Source: Thiotrichales bacterium
Lineage (GTDB): Bacteria > Pseudomonadota > Gammaproteobacteria > SZUA-229
Assembly (NCBI GenBank): GCA_020341835.1
Contig: CP070838.1
Span: 1,282,890 to 1,333,119, forward strand
Direction: 5' to 3'
Length of the DNA: 50,230 bases
Numbering within the stretch: the first letter of the stretch is position 1; the number at the start of each line of letters is the position of its first letter. Below are positions 32,799 through 42,839 of the stretch, piece by piece. Below the pieces are notes generated by a model. The model was given only the letters and a program-made list of their open reading frames with translations, did no database searches and was not told the origin of the DNA. Position numbers and translations under genes: made by a program.

Positions 32799-34976
32799 CT
32801 ACAGGCTGCAGTTTTTCAGAACATCGGTTTTTTTCGCCAGACACCAGCATACGTGGCCGGGTTTGCGCCGAAAATCCTCGGTTGTTGTCAGGCCGGTAAG
32901 ATCCCGCATTGGATAGGCCTGCAGTTGCTCCTGATCGAGTTTGAATCCCTGTGCGTTACAGGAAAAAAGCAGCACACCGTCCTCAGCGAGCAAGGCCATC
33001 GTCTGGCGGATCAGCTCGACGTGGTCCCGTCTGATATCGAGCGTACGATCCATCCGCTTTGAATTCGAGAAAGTCGGCGGATCGAGGAAAATCAGCTGGT
33101 AACACCGGCCTTCCGCATCTGCCTGTTGCAGCCACTGGAGTACATCGTCGCGGATAAACACATGCTGTCTACCTGCCAGATGGTTCAGTTTCAGATTATC
33201 CTGCGCCCATCTGAGATAGGTGTTGGACATGTCGACCGTTGTCGAGGCAGCCGCCCCGCCTGCAACCGCGTAGACCGTGGCAGTGCCGGTATAGGCAAAC
33301 AGATTGAGGAAGGATTTACCGGTCGACAGCTTTGAAATCAGACGCCGAGTCAGTCTGTGATCCAGAAACAGACCGGTATCGATATAGTCTTTCAGGTTCA
33401 CTCTGAATTTCAGATCGTTTTCATTCACGACCAGGCTTTCCTCAGTGTCGCCCTGTCGCGTGTACTGTTCAGCACCGCTTTGCCTCTTCCTGGTTTTCAA
33501 AACGATCCGGTGTTTATCGACCTGCAAAACCGCTGCAATAATATCGACAGCCTCATTCAAACGAACAAATGCCTTGACCGTATCCACCGTTTTTGGGGGC
33601 TTGTACTCCTGCACATGGACCCAGTCCTGGTAGATATCGACCGCAATGGCAAACTGGGGAATGTCCGCATCGTAAACACGGTAACAGCTGATGTTTTCTT
33701 TTCGCGCCCATCTCGACAGGTGCTTCATGTTCTTTGACAGCCGGTTCCTGAACATCGCGGCTTCCGCATTGCTGTCAGACTCCTTACCCTGTTGCGCCGT
33801 TACAGATGGCGTACCGGCAGTTTTGCCAGCGCGGATATGATACTGGTACAGGGTGCACTTCAGCGGCCCGTTATAAAGGGTGTTTTTATGGTGGGCGCGC
33901 AAACCAAAAAATTTTGCCAGCTCATGGCTGGCAGTGAACAGCGCAACGTCCCAGCCGGGGAATGCGTTTTTGAGGTTTTTACCAAGATCCAGATACAGCT
34001 GCTTCAGCTCCTTGATTTCTCCGATACGTTTGCCGTAAGGCGGATTGGCGACGATCAGGCCGGGTTCTTTCATGTCCGATATCACCTTGACTGAATCGGC
34101 CTGGCGGATTTCTATCATGCCTTCAAAGCCGGCTGCCTTGATGTTCGATCGGGCAATCCCTGCAACCTTGAAGGATTTTTCTATTCCCACCAGCCGGGGA
34201 AGCCGTTCTTTATCGACGCTATCGGCCGCCGCATCGTGCAGGCGTTTCCAGACAGCCGGCTCGTGCCTCTTCCAGCCGATAAAACCGAAATAGCTGCGTA
34301 ACAGACCTGGCGCCATGTCAGCCGCGATGTAGGCCGCTTCCAGCAACAATGTTCCCGATCCACAGAGTGGATCGATCAGCGGCCTGCCCTGTTCCGCGAT
34401 CTCGGGCCAGTGCGCACGCAGCAATATAGCGGCGGCAAGATTCTCCTTCAGCGGTGCCGCACCCGCCTGCTGGCGGTAGCCGCGTCGATGCAATGGCTCG
34501 CCGGAGAGATCGAGATAAAGGCTGCATTCCTTTTTATTGATATAGGCATTGATGCGTATATCCGGCCTCTGCAGTTTTACATCCGGTCTGCGATTGAAAT
34601 TCGAACGAAACTGGTCAGCGATCGCATCCTTTATCTTGAGCGCCGCAAAACGACTGTTATTGATGGTCTTATGGCCGGTTTTGACATCGATGGCAAAACT
34701 GCCGTCGTCATCGAGATGATGACTCCAGTCGATCGCCTGCACCTGCCGGTAGAGTTGCTCGTGGTCTGTCACAGCAAAGCGATGCAATTGCATTAATACC
34801 CTGCTCGCCACTCGCGACCACAGACACAGCCGGTAGGCCTGCTCGATATCGCCCCGGCAGGCGACACCACCATGCACGCTGCTGATGTCGGTCAGACCCT
34901 GTTGGCGGCATTCTGACGCGAGCAAATCCTCCACACCTTTCGGGCAGGTCGCAAACAGTGATAGATTTTGACTCAC
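32799..34976 (-). CDS. rlmL: bifunctional 23S rRNA methyltransferase RlmKL
   Basis: A 725-residue fusion that methylates G2445 (RlmL part) and G2069 (RlmK part) of 23S rRNA. The N-terminal THUMP region (YRQVQAIDWSHHLDDDGSFAID) is followed by the first methyltransferase with DPLCGSGTLLLEAA and NPPYGKRIGE, and the C-terminal methyltransferase with LNLFAYTGTATVYAV and LDPPTFSNSKRM. E. coli RlmL is 702 residues. Start GTG at 34976. It is convergent with the Rsd gene and lies 36 bp after kdsB. Confidence 0.95.
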   Translation of the reverse strand: MSQNLSLFATCPKGVEDLLASECRQQGLTDISSVHGGVACRGDIEQAYRLCLWSRVASRVLMQLHRFAVTDHEQLYRQVQAIDWSHHLDDDGSFAIDVKTGHKTINNSRFAALKIKDAIADQFRSNFNRRPDVKLQRPDIRINAYINKKECSLYLDLSGEPLHRRGYRQQAGAAPLKENLAAAILLRAHWPEIAEQGRPLIDPLCGSGTLLLEAAYIAADMAPGLLRSYFGFIGWKRHEPAVWKRLHDAAADSVDKERLPRLVGIEKSFKVAGIARSNIKAAGFEGMIEIRQADSVKVISDMKEPGLIVANPPYGKRIGEIKELKQLYLDLGKNLKNAFPGWDVALFTASHELAKFFGLRAHHKNTLYNGPLKCTLYQYHIRAGKTAGTPSVTAQQGKESDSNAEAAMFRNRLSKNMKHLSRWARKENISCYRVYDADIPQFAIAVDIYQDWVHVQEYKPPKTVDTVKAFVRLNEAVDIIAAVLQVDKHRIVLKTRKRQSGAEQYTRQGDTEESLVVNENDLKFRVNLKDYIDTGLFLDHRLTRRLISKLSTGKSFLNLFAYTGTATVYAVAGGAAASTTVDMSNTYLRWAQDNLKLNHLAGRQHVFIRDDVLQWLQQADAEGRCYQLIFLDPPTFSNSKRMDRTLDIRRDHVELIRQTMALLAEDGVLLFSCNAQGFKLDQEQLQAYPMRDLTGLTTTEDFRRKPGHVCWCLAKKTDVLKNCSL

Positions 34977-35012
34977 GTCGTTTTTACTTGATTTGGTGTC
35001 AGCCTGTTGCTG

Positions 35013-35768
35013 TTAAAAGTCTGGCGCGATGGCAGCCCTGACCCTGTCGAGATCTTCCGGCGTATCAACACCGTGCCCCGGAATCGTTGCCGCTTCTGAT
35101 ACGTGAATTTTTACACCATGCCACATCAATCTGAGTTGTTCGAGTTTTTCCGCCAGTTCAGGCTCGCAGGGTTTCAAGCTGCGATACCGTTTCAGCAGCT
35201 CAACCTTGTACGCGTAAAGACCGATGTGCCGCTTGTATACAAGCTCTGACATACCCTCACTATCGGGATCCCGGATATAGGGAATGACCGAGCGGCTGAA
35301 ATACATCGCGAAACCACTCGCGTCCGTGACCACTTTGACAATATTCGGATCGTCAGCCTCATCCGCTGACAGGCCGGTATAGAGTGTTGCGCAGCCAGCA
35401 TCTGCATGATTGATCAGGTCTGTTGCGACCTGGTTGATTATGGTGGACGGCGTCAGCGGCTCATCCCCCTGCAAATTGACCACCACGGTATCGTCGGACC
35501 ACTCCAGCTTTTCAACCACCTCGCACAAGCGATCGGTTCCCGATATATGCTCTTCCAGGGTCATACAGACGTCAGCACCGAATTCCTCGGCAGCCATACC
35601 GATCATAGTGCTGTCTGTAGCGATCACCACCTCGCTGGCGCCTGCATCGATCGCGGCTTCATACACGCGCTGGATCATGGGTTTGCCATGAATATCAGCC
35701 AGCGGCTTCCCCGGGAAGCGGCTGGAATCATAACGGGCCGGAATAACTATTTTGAATTCTTCGATCAT
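35013..35768 (-). CDS. kdsB: 3-deoxy-manno-octulosonate cytidylyltransferase
   Basis: A 251-residue cytoplasmic enzyme that activates KDO as CMP-KDO for lipopolysaccharide inner-core synthesis. Motifs: VIPARYDSSRFPGKPLADI at the N terminus, NLQGDEPLTP, and the C-terminal ending EKLEQLRLMW...GVDTPEDLDRVRA. E. coli KdsB is 248 residues. ATG 35768 is used; a TTG at 35786 would add six residues. It follows the Trm112-like gene by 30 bp at the end of the msbA-lpxK cluster, the usual gammaproteobacterial order. Confidence 0.95.
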   Translation of the reverse strand: MIEEFKIVIPARYDSSRFPGKPLADIHGKPMIQRVYEAAIDAGASEVVIATDSTMIGMAAEEFGADVCMTLEEHISGTDRLCEVVEKLEWSDDTVVVNLQGDEPLTPSTIINQVATDLINHADAGCATLYTGLSADEADDPNIVKVVTDASGFAMYFSRSVIPYIRDPDSEGMSELVYKRHIGLYAYKVELLKRYRSLKPCEPELAEKLEQLRLMWHGVKIHVSEAATIPGHGVDTPEDLDRVRAAIAPDF

Positions 35769-35798
35769 GGTACGGTCAATTTGCAACTAGATTGTAGA

Positions 35799-35975
35799 CT
35801 ATTTATTGCCGGGCTCTAGCGGTCGCGCATCCATCACCAGAAGCACCGGGACATCGTTCCTAACCGGGAACGCCAGATTGTCCTGGTGACACTCAAGCCG
35901 GGACTTTTTCCGGTCGTAATGAAGCCGGCCTTTGCAAACAGGGCAAGCGAGAATATCGAGCAATTTCCTGTTCAT
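35799..35975 (-). CDS. Trm112/YcaR family small protein (58 aa)
   Basis: A 58-residue protein reading MNRKLLDILACPVCKGRL onward, with CPVC as a half zinc site and a further Cys-His (LECHQ), then FPVRNDVPVLL, which matches the Trm112/YcaR family (E. coli YcaR is 60 residues). Eukaryotic Trm112 activates methyltransferases; the bacterial role is unclear. Its ATG overlaps the lpxK stop (ATGA), and kdsB follows, the conserved lpxK-ycaR-kdsB order. The second zinc cysteine pair of longer family members is not complete. Confidence 0.9.
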   Translation of the reverse strand: MNRKLLDILACPVCKGRLHYDRKKSRLECHQDNLAFPVRNDVPVLLVMDARPLEPGNK

Positions 35976-36964
35976 CCGCCCTGCCCGAGCAAATTGATCA
36001 AATCACCGCCCAGCCGTCCTGACATTTCTGCGGTCACCGGCACCACCCAGATATTTCCGGGCCTGCCACGTGGTTCAGCAGGCGCGCAGAAACGCCGGAG
36101 TTTTACTGCATCTTTTTCCGTCACAAGCACGGGGGCATTATCGCCAAACTCCACATCGCCGGCTTCATAGACATGGTGATCAGCAAAAGCATGCTCGTAG
36201 ACAGTCAATCCGAGCTCTCGCAGCTGAGTAAAAAACCGGCGTGGGTGCCCGATACCGGCGACAGCATGTACGGGCCCGTCAGCAAACGTTGTCATCTTCC
36301 TATGCTCGCCCGTCTGCAGATTTACCGCTTCATCAAAGCGCAATGTAAACTGATAATGTTTGTCGCATTTCCCGTGATAAACCACCATGTCGACACGATT
36401 CAGTCTTGCAACGGGTTCTCGTAAAGGACCCGCGGGCAGGCAAAAGCCATTGCCAAACTGTCTCTGCAGGTCAACGACAGCAATTTCCAGCTTTCTTCTT
36501 AGACGGTAATGTTGCAAGCCGTCATCACTGAGGATGACATCACAGTCACATTCTTCCAGCAGCTTTTCTGCTGCTGCCACTCTGTCCCTGCCAATAACAA
36601 CAGGACGCCCGGTTCGCTGGTGTATCAGCACGGGTTCATCGCCGCAGCTTGCCGCATCGTCATCGGATGTCAGTAAACGCTCGCTGTCGATGTCAGCACC
36701 ATATCCGCGACTGACAACGCCGGGTTTGTAGCCGTTCTGGTTGAGGTATTCGCACAAGCTGATCAACAAGGGGGTCTTACCGGTGCCGCCGACGGTAATA
36801 TTGCCGACGATAATGACTGGCGCCTTTACCGAGTAAGACGGAATCACACCGCTGACATATAACAATCGGCGCAACATCGCCACCAGACAGAACAGCCATG
36901 ACAGCGGTAATAACAGCCACGCGACCGGGTTCTGGCTATACCAGTAATGGTCCAGTCGTTTCAT
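35972..36964 (-). CDS. lpxK: tetraacyldisaccharide 4'-kinase
   Basis: A 330-residue membrane-associated kinase that phosphorylates the lipid A precursor at the 4' position. An N-terminal hydrophobic segment (WLLLPLSWLFCLVAMLRRLLY) precedes Walker A GNITVGGTGKTPL, followed by SRGYG, DDGLQHYRL and AVAGIGHPRRFF. E. coli LpxK is 328 residues. Its ATG overlaps the stop of msbA by 4 bp. Confidence 0.95.
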   Translation of the reverse strand: MKRLDHYWYSQNPVAWLLLPLSWLFCLVAMLRRLLYVSGVIPSYSVKAPVIIVGNITVGGTGKTPLLISLCEYLNQNGYKPGVVSRGYGADIDSERLLTSDDDAASCGDEPVLIHQRTGRPVVIGRDRVAAAEKLLEECDCDVILSDDGLQHYRLRRKLEIAVVDLQRQFGNGFCLPAGPLREPVARLNRVDMVVYHGKCDKHYQFTLRFDEAVNLQTGEHRKMTTFADGPVHAVAGIGHPRRFFTQLRELGLTVYEHAFADHHVYEAGDVEFGDNAPVLVTEKDAVKLRRFCAPAEPRGRPGNIWVVPVTAEMSGRLGGDLINLLGQGG

Positions 36965-38718
36965 CCGCTCTGGTTTTCGAACTGCATCTTGTGTAACGCA
37001 GCATAGTGCCCATCTTTTTCCAGCAGCTGTTGATGAGTACCCGTCTCAACAATATTACCGGCATCGAGCACAACGATTTTATCGGCATTTTCAATCGTTG
37101 ACAGCCGGTGGGCAATAACCAGCGTGGTCCGGTTTTTCATCAGTTCTTCAAGTGAAGACTGAATAAAGCGTTCAGATTCCGTGTCCAGCGCCGAGGTCGC
37201 CTCGTCGAGGATCAATACCGGAGCATTGGCCAGCAGTGCCCTTGCAATCGCAATCCGCTGGCGCTGGCCGCCTGAGAGCATCAGTCCCCGTTCGCCGACG
37301 ATGGTCTGATAACCGTTATTGAGCTCACTGATAAACTCATCAGCGTGCGCCAGTTTCGCAGCCTGTTGTATCTGCTCGATGTTAGCACCACGCATTGAAC
37401 CATAGGCAATATTGTGTGCGACGGTATCGTTAAACAGCACCACATCCTGGCCGACGAAGGCGATGTGACTGCGCAGGTTTTCCAGATTGAAATCGCGTAT
37501 ATCATGATCATCCAGCGAAATCGAACCCGAGCTGACATCGTATAGTCGCGGAAGCAAATGAAGCAATGTTGATTTGCCACTGCCTGATCGACCGACAAAA
37601 GCAACGGTCTCCCCTGCTTTAACCTCCAGATTAATATCCGTTAACGCGGCTTCTTTCGCTGTACTGTACTGGAAACCGACGTGGTCGAATTTGATATTGC
37701 CGCTGACTCGATCGACAGTGTAGCGGCCATTGTCCGCTTCATTTTCCAGGTCGATCAACCTGAAAACACTCTCGGCAGCAGCAATACCCCTTTGCAGATC
37801 AACATTGACATCGGCCAGGCGCTTTACCGGCCCGAAAAGAAAGGTCAGCGATACCATGTAGGATGCGAAGGTTCCGGGTGTCACGATATTCATCGATTCA
37901 TCCTTGGTGACGAGATAGATGATTACCGCCAGGCCTATTCCGACAATCAGACGTATGACCGGTGTACTCAAGGCCTGGGTTGCAATCATGCGCATGTTCT
38001 GGCGACGGTTCTGATCGTTGATTTTTTCGAATTGCGACGCCTCATAATTGCGACCACCGAAAACCTTCACCACAATCTGGGCCTTGATGGACTCCTCTAC
38101 AATTCTCGACACATCACCGATGCTGCTCTGAATCCGCTTGCTCAGTTTTCTGAACTTTTTTGTGACATAGCTGACCAGCAATGCGATCAACGGGCCGGTG
38201 GTCAACAATATCAGTGTCAGCGAAAAGCTCAGGTAAAACATCCAGGCGAGGATTCCAATGACAGTGAACGTGTCCCGAACAATAATCGTTATCGCCTTGG
38301 TCGATGCATTGGCGACCTGTTCCACATCGAAAGTGAATTTGGAAATAATTTCCCCGCTGGTGGCGTTGTCATAAAAGCCCTTGGGCAGCAACAGGAGCTT
38401 ACTGAACATACTCTCGCGCAGAACCATGATCACCTTGCGCCCGACCCAGCTGATGCAGTACATGGAAATAAATATCGCGAAAACACGAATGATGAATATC
38501 CCTACCAGAATCAGCGGCAGCTGCCGTATAGTTTCCATATCCCTGTTTACGAAACCATCATCCATCAACGGCTTCATGTAGGCGGCAAGCGCAGTATCCG
38601 TGCCGGCCACGAGGATCATGCCAACGATTGAAATCGCAAATATTTTCCAGTGAACAAAAGCGAGCGCCAGCAAGCGCCTGTAATATTGCCCCACAGCATT
38701 GTGTTCATCCTGACCCAT
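36961..38718 (-). CDS. msbA: lipid A export ATP-binding/permease protein MsbA
   Basis: A 585-residue half-transporter that flips lipid A-core across the inner membrane as a homodimer. Six membrane helices lie in residues 1-330, then the ATPase with Walker A FVGRSGSGKSTLL, signature LSGGQRQR, Walker B VLILDEATSALD and switch VIAHRLST, all intact. E. coli MsbA is 582 residues. It lies 26 bp after exbD and overlaps lpxK, as in many gammaproteobacteria. Confidence 0.95.
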   Translation of the reverse strand: MGQDEHNAVGQYYRRLLALAFVHWKIFAISIVGMILVAGTDTALAAYMKPLMDDGFVNRDMETIRQLPLILVGIFIIRVFAIFISMYCISWVGRKVIMVLRESMFSKLLLLPKGFYDNATSGEIISKFTFDVEQVANASTKAITIIVRDTFTVIGILAWMFYLSFSLTLILLTTGPLIALLVSYVTKKFRKLSKRIQSSIGDVSRIVEESIKAQIVVKVFGGRNYEASQFEKINDQNRRQNMRMIATQALSTPVIRLIVGIGLAVIIYLVTKDESMNIVTPGTFASYMVSLTFLFGPVKRLADVNVDLQRGIAAAESVFRLIDLENEADNGRYTVDRVSGNIKFDHVGFQYSTAKEAALTDINLEVKAGETVAFVGRSGSGKSTLLHLLPRLYDVSSGSISLDDHDIRDFNLENLRSHIAFVGQDVVLFNDTVAHNIAYGSMRGANIEQIQQAAKLAHADEFISELNNGYQTIVGERGLMLSGGQRQRIAIARALLANAPVLILDEATSALDTESERFIQSSLEELMKNRTTLVIAHRLSTIENADKIVVLDAGNIVETGTHQQLLEKDGHYAALHKMQFENQSG

Positions 38719-38744
38719 GTGGATATATATAGATTTGAATCGCG

Positions 38745-39161
38745 CTATTTGCTTTCAATCGTAGCTATTGAAAGCCTTGTCAGGCCGAGTTGTGAAGCAG
38801 CATCCATGGCTCGAACGACTGACTGGTGCGGTGTTTTGGCATCTGCTCTCAAAACCAGCGACACTTCCTTGTTATCACCGACTGTTTTGGCCAGTGCCGT
38901 CTTCAGGGTTTCCAGCGTGGTATTGACGATCTGCCGATCATTGATGAAATAGTTCCCCTTGGCATCAATCGACAATACCACCGGTTGATCCGTTTGCTGC
39001 TGCTGTTTGGCACTGGCTTCAGGCAGCTCCACCTTGAGTTTTGCGTGACGATCGAATGTCGTCGACACCATGAAAAAGATCAGCAGCAGAAATACAACAT
39101 CGATCAGCGGCGTCAGATTGATGTCTACTCTTTCATCGCTTCTTTCAGGCCTCAGGTTCAT
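38745..39161 (-). CDS. exbD: ExbD/TolR family transport protein
   Basis: A 138-residue protein with one membrane helix near residues 16-36 (INLTPLIDVVFLLLIFFMVST) that holds the conserved proton-path aspartate of the PLIDVVF motif, and a periplasmic domain. With ExbB it forms a proton-driven motor that energises TonB-type transport. Its ATG overlaps the exbB stop codon. The pair precedes msbA as in many gammaproteobacterial lipid A clusters. Confidence 0.92.
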   Translation of the reverse strand: MNLRPERSDERVDINLTPLIDVVFLLLIFFMVSTTFDRHAKLKVELPEASAKQQQQTDQPVVLSIDAKGNYFINDRQIVNTTLETLKTALAKTVGDNKEVSLVLRADAKTPHQSVVRAMDAASQLGLTRLSIATIESK

Positions 39162-39775
39162 GCCCCGGCTTCCTGATTCTTGTGTATTACATCGACCATT
39201 TTGATGGCTTCACGCTCTATCTCTACGACGATGGTGTCGACGCGTCGCCGGAAATAACGATAGAAAATCAGGCTGACGATAGCGACCGACAGGCCGGCCG
39301 CTGTTGTAATCATGGCCTGGGATATACCATTGGCCAGCACCGACGGATTGCCCACACCGTGGGTGGTGATCGCGGTAAATACCTTGATCATGCCAACAAC
39401 GGTACCGAGCAATCCAAGCAACGGAGATATCGAGGCAATCGTACCCAGCGGATTCAGAAATCGCTCGAGTTCGTGGACGACCTCACGACCGCGTTCCTCG
39501 ATGCTCTCCTTGATACGCTCACGCTTGTACTGCCGGTTTTTAACGCCGGCCGTCAGCACCTTGCCGAGTGCGGACTGCCTGCCGACTTCTTCAATTTTGG
39601 AAGCTTCCAGTTTGCCGGTCTTGATCATGTGCCAGACCGATGCGACCAGGTGCTTGGGCAGTACCTTTTCACGCTGAAGGCTCCAGAATCGCTCGACGAT
39701 GATTGAAATAGAAATGACAGAACAGAGAATAATTGGCAGCATCAGCCAGCCGCCGGATTTCACCAACTCAAACAC
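39158..39775 (-). CDS. exbB: ExbB/TolQ/MotA family proton channel protein
   Basis: A 205-residue inner-membrane protein with three helices; the conserved region LGLLGTVVGMIKVF and the AMITTAAGLSVAIVSLIFYRYF helix line the proton path. It pairs with ExbD, whose gene overlaps by 4 bp. The start is GTG at 39775 with AGGTGG just upstream; an ATG two bases away is out of frame. Confidence 0.92.
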   Translation of the reverse strand: MFELVKSGGWLMLPIILCSVISISIIVERFWSLQREKVLPKHLVASVWHMIKTGKLEASKIEEVGRQSALGKVLTAGVKNRQYKRERIKESIEERGREVVHELERFLNPLGTIASISPLLGLLGTVVGMIKVFTAITTHGVGNPSVLANGISQAMITTAAGLSVAIVSLIFYRYFRRRVDTIVVEIEREAIKMVDVIHKNQEAGA

Positions 39776-39847
39776 ATCCCACCTGTTTACATTATGTTTA
39801 TAGTTATCTGCGGGAACGCCCCGTACTGCGGTCTATGATACTTGAAT

Positions 39848-42169
39848 TTAGCCATCTTGGCGAAGTCCGGAAGGCCGGTGATTCCAGTATTTTCCCTGAT
39901 TGCGCCGATAGCTGCGGACCTCGCCAGGCCCGGATTCAGCATCGACAGACAGTGTGATCGCTCCGGAATGGCCACTGATGTACGCGGTGGCACCCGCGGT
40001 GTCGTAACGCGAAACCACATCCCTGTGCGGAAAGCGGTAACGGTTACGATAACCGGCTGCAAATATCACGATTCGTGGAGATACCGCCGTGACGAAAGCC
40101 GGCGTAGACGAGGTTTTACTGCCATGGTGCGGTGCAATCAGTATATCGGCCGCCAGTCGTGCCGCATCCCGCCGTAACAGCCTGTTTTCAATCTTTTTTT
40201 CTATATCGCCGGTGAGCAGTGTCGAGCCGCCTCTGGTCTCGATCTTGAGCACACAGGAGCGGTTGTTGCTGGATGTGTACGCGCCCTGATCGGGATGAAT
40301 AATGGTGAAGCGGACGTCATCCCATTCCCAGGTCTGCCCGGCCTCGCAGTCTTTGCTGTCAACCGCGTCCAGCTGATCGATACCCTGCCCCAACAACGGT
40401 GTCTCGGGGAATTCCCGCAGCAGGGATACGGCACCGCCGATATGATCGCCATCGCCATGACTGATCACCAGTAGATCTATCCTGCCGACACCTTCATGTC
40501 TGAGAAATGGCAGCAACACTGCCTCACCGCTGTCGAGACGTTCACTGAAACGTGCGCCGGTATCGTAAACCAGGGTATGAGAATGCGTTCTCACGACCGC
40601 AGCCAGTCCCTGCCCCACATCGAGCACGGTCAACTCGTAGGCCCCGGGCGGCGGTGACTCGGGTTGCGACACCAGTAGCGGCAATAACAATACCACGCCG
40701 GCGATTCGGCTGTACCCGAGTCCGGGTGACAGTAAAACGGCGACACCGGCAAACGCCGGTATCATCAACAGCATACCGGGCTGGGCCCTGATCCAGTGCG
40801 AATACGGGACCCCGGACAATCCTTGCAACAGCGGCCAGATGAGTTCAAACAGATGAGCCGCAATACCCAGCAGAAAAGCCGATGCTATGTCTGACAATGG
40901 CAATAGCAGCATACCCAGCAATATCAACGGAACAACCAGCAAGCTGACGTAGGGCACCATGAACAGATTGGCTAATGGTGAGACCAGTGAAGTTTGCTGA
41001 AACATGAACAATGACATCGGCAAAAGCGCCAGGGCGATAACGATCTGCATCTGTCCCCATTGCAGCCAGCGAAAGCGAATCTTGTTACCGGTCAGCGTAT
41101 AAAAGATGACGGCGACGGCCAGAAAGGAGAACCAGAACCCCGCGGACATTACCGCCGCCGGATCCCACAGCAGTATCACTATCAATGCAACACCGAGCAC
41201 ATCCATGGGGCGTGATGTGCGCTTCAGCAGCGCAGCCGCCGCCACACAAATCAGCATTATCAGCGCCCGCTGGGTCGGAATCGCGAATCCGGCCAGCATC
41301 GCGTAGATCGTTGCGACCAGGACCGCGCACAGGATCGCAACATGCTGAGCCGGGATTCGATACATAACGCGCAACGGCACCAGGCGCCGGCTCAGCGCGT
41401 AACCGAATGCCGCCGCCAGACCAATATGCAGGCCTGAAATCGCAACTAGATGATTGGTGCCTGTATTGATCAGGACTTCCCATTGATCGCGATTAATGCC
41501 ACTGCGATCACCGACAGCCAGCGCTCTAACCAGTCCGGCAAAAACTGAATCATGCAGCACCGACTGGATGTTTTCAGCCGTCTGCTGCCGGATCACGACA
41601 CTGTCAAACACCGTTGCAGTTTGCAGTTTTTTATTGTCAGCGCCGTTACGAACATAACCCGTGGCATGAATGCCATGCTGAAACAGCCAGGCCTCATAAT
41701 CAAACCCGCCCGGATTCATAAATCCGTGCGGCGGCTTCAAACGAACCGTCAACTGCCAGGTCTCGCCGGCTGCGACAGCTTCGCCGTAATACCAGCTCAA
41801 CTTGAGCCTTTCAGGCACTTTACCGGCATAGCCGTTCAAGCTGAATTCCTCTATCTGAACAACAAATCGCTGAACTGTCTGATCCCTGACAGGAATGTCA
41901 CAGATCTGGCCTGTGATGACGATATCCGTGCCGGCCAGTGATTCGGGCAGCACGTGTTGCAGATAGCCCGTCGCATGCATTTGCGCCCAGCTGATACCAA
42001 ACAGGAAAACCGCAACGGCCCGGCAGAGACTGGTGGAAGAGCAGGTTCTTGAGACCCGGCAGACAAGCAGTGATACAGTGCATGCAAGATACAGCGACAC
42101 ACCCGGTAGCTGTGCGAAAAGATTGAGGCTCAGTATGCCCGCCAGTAGATACAGCGCGTCAAGAAACAT
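39848..42169 (-). CDS. comEC: DNA internalization-related competence protein ComEC/Rec2
   Basis: A 773-residue membrane channel for uptake of single-stranded DNA in natural transformation. Order: N-terminal helices and OB-like DUF4131 region, the Competence domain with many helices and the signature NTGTNHLVAISGLHIGLAA split around residue 240, and a C-terminal metallo-beta-lactamase-like nuclease domain with VISHGDGDHIGGA and APHHGSKTSS. E. coli homologue YcaI is 754 residues. It is upstream of exbB on the same strand with a 72-bp gap. The last 20 residues are polar and may be a local extension. Confidence 0.93.
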   Translation of the reverse strand: MFLDALYLLAGILSLNLFAQLPGVSLYLACTVSLLVCRVSRTCSSTSLCRAVAVFLFGISWAQMHATGYLQHVLPESLAGTDIVITGQICDIPVRDQTVQRFVVQIEEFSLNGYAGKVPERLKLSWYYGEAVAAGETWQLTVRLKPPHGFMNPGGFDYEAWLFQHGIHATGYVRNGADNKKLQTATVFDSVVIRQQTAENIQSVLHDSVFAGLVRALAVGDRSGINRDQWEVLINTGTNHLVAISGLHIGLAAAFGYALSRRLVPLRVMYRIPAQHVAILCAVLVATIYAMLAGFAIPTQRALIMLICVAAAALLKRTSRPMDVLGVALIVILLWDPAAVMSAGFWFSFLAVAVIFYTLTGNKIRFRWLQWGQMQIVIALALLPMSLFMFQQTSLVSPLANLFMVPYVSLLVVPLILLGMLLLPLSDIASAFLLGIAAHLFELIWPLLQGLSGVPYSHWIRAQPGMLLMIPAFAGVAVLLSPGLGYSRIAGVVLLLPLLVSQPESPPPGAYELTVLDVGQGLAAVVRTHSHTLVYDTGARFSERLDSGEAVLLPFLRHEGVGRIDLLVISHGDGDHIGGAVSLLREFPETPLLGQGIDQLDAVDSKDCEAGQTWEWDDVRFTIIHPDQGAYTSSNNRSCVLKIETRGGSTLLTGDIEKKIENRLLRRDAARLAADILIAPHHGSKTSSTPAFVTAVSPRIVIFAAGYRNRYRFPHRDVVSRYDTAGATAYISGHSGAITLSVDAESGPGEVRSYRRNQGKYWNHRPSGLRQDG

Positions 42170-42323
42170 TCCGTGTTCCCATATCCCCAGGCAAACAGTC
42201 GCTTTGCGTCAGAGCGTTTGCCTCGATTCAGATTTAGGACCATAATTTACGCCGAATGAATTTAGATCACATCCTGATGGTGCCGTAGAGCCGGAAGCAG
42301 ACATCCCCGCCAAGACTGAACCG

Positions 42324-42839
42324 ATGCCGCGTAAATTCTTTAAACGTTTCATGCCCAGCCACACCCAGGTAAAGCAACATAAACACCTGCGGATATTTGG
42401 CGACGTCCTGCATGAACCCAATTTATGGCATATTAACCGACGGTCCATGGCCGGTGCCTTTGCGGTCGGGCTTTTCTGTGCCTGGGTGCCGGTACCGATA
42501 CAGATGCTGCTGGCTGCAGCGGCATCAATCCTGTTTCGTACGAATCTGGCGCTGTCCGTGGTGCTGGTCTGGATCACCAACCCGGTCACAGTTACCCCGA
42601 TGTTCTATTTCGCCTACCTGGTTGGCACCTGGGTGATCGGTGAACCACCTCAGGACTTCGAATTTCAGCTGTCATTCGAGTGGCTGACCCACGAACTCGC
42701 CACCAGCTGGAAACCTTTCCTGACCGGCTGTTTCATACTTGCATCCAGCAGTAGTATCATTGGCTATTTCACGGTCAGCCAGTTCTGGATTTACGCCGTC
42801 AAAAAACAACGTTCCAAAGGAAAAGGCAATCCACTATGA
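42324..42839 (+). CDS. DUF2062 domain membrane protein
   Basis: A 171-residue inner-membrane protein. The DUF2062 core reads FAVGLFCAWVPVPIQMLLAAAASILFRTNLALS in two helices, followed by WITNPVTVTPMFYFAYLVGTWVIG and a C-terminal helix (FILASSSSIIGYFTVSQF). Function unknown. Start ATG 42324; its stop overlaps the start of nudJ (ATGA), so the two are translated together. It is divergent from comEC, with the promoters of both in 42170-42323. Confidence 0.85.
   Translation: MPRKFFKRFMPSHTQVKQHKHLRIFGDVLHEPNLWHINRRSMAGAFAVGLFCAWVPVPIQMLLAAAASILFRTNLALSVVLVWITNPVTVTPMFYFAYLVGTWVIGEPPQDFEFQLSFEWLTHELATSWKPFLTGCFILASSSSIIGYFTVSQFWIYAVKKQRSKGKGNPL

Noticed and set aside
37681..38631. 316-codon open frame antisense to msbA
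   Set aside because: Its length comes from the codon pattern of msbA; composition is rich in His, Gln and Asp without family likeness.
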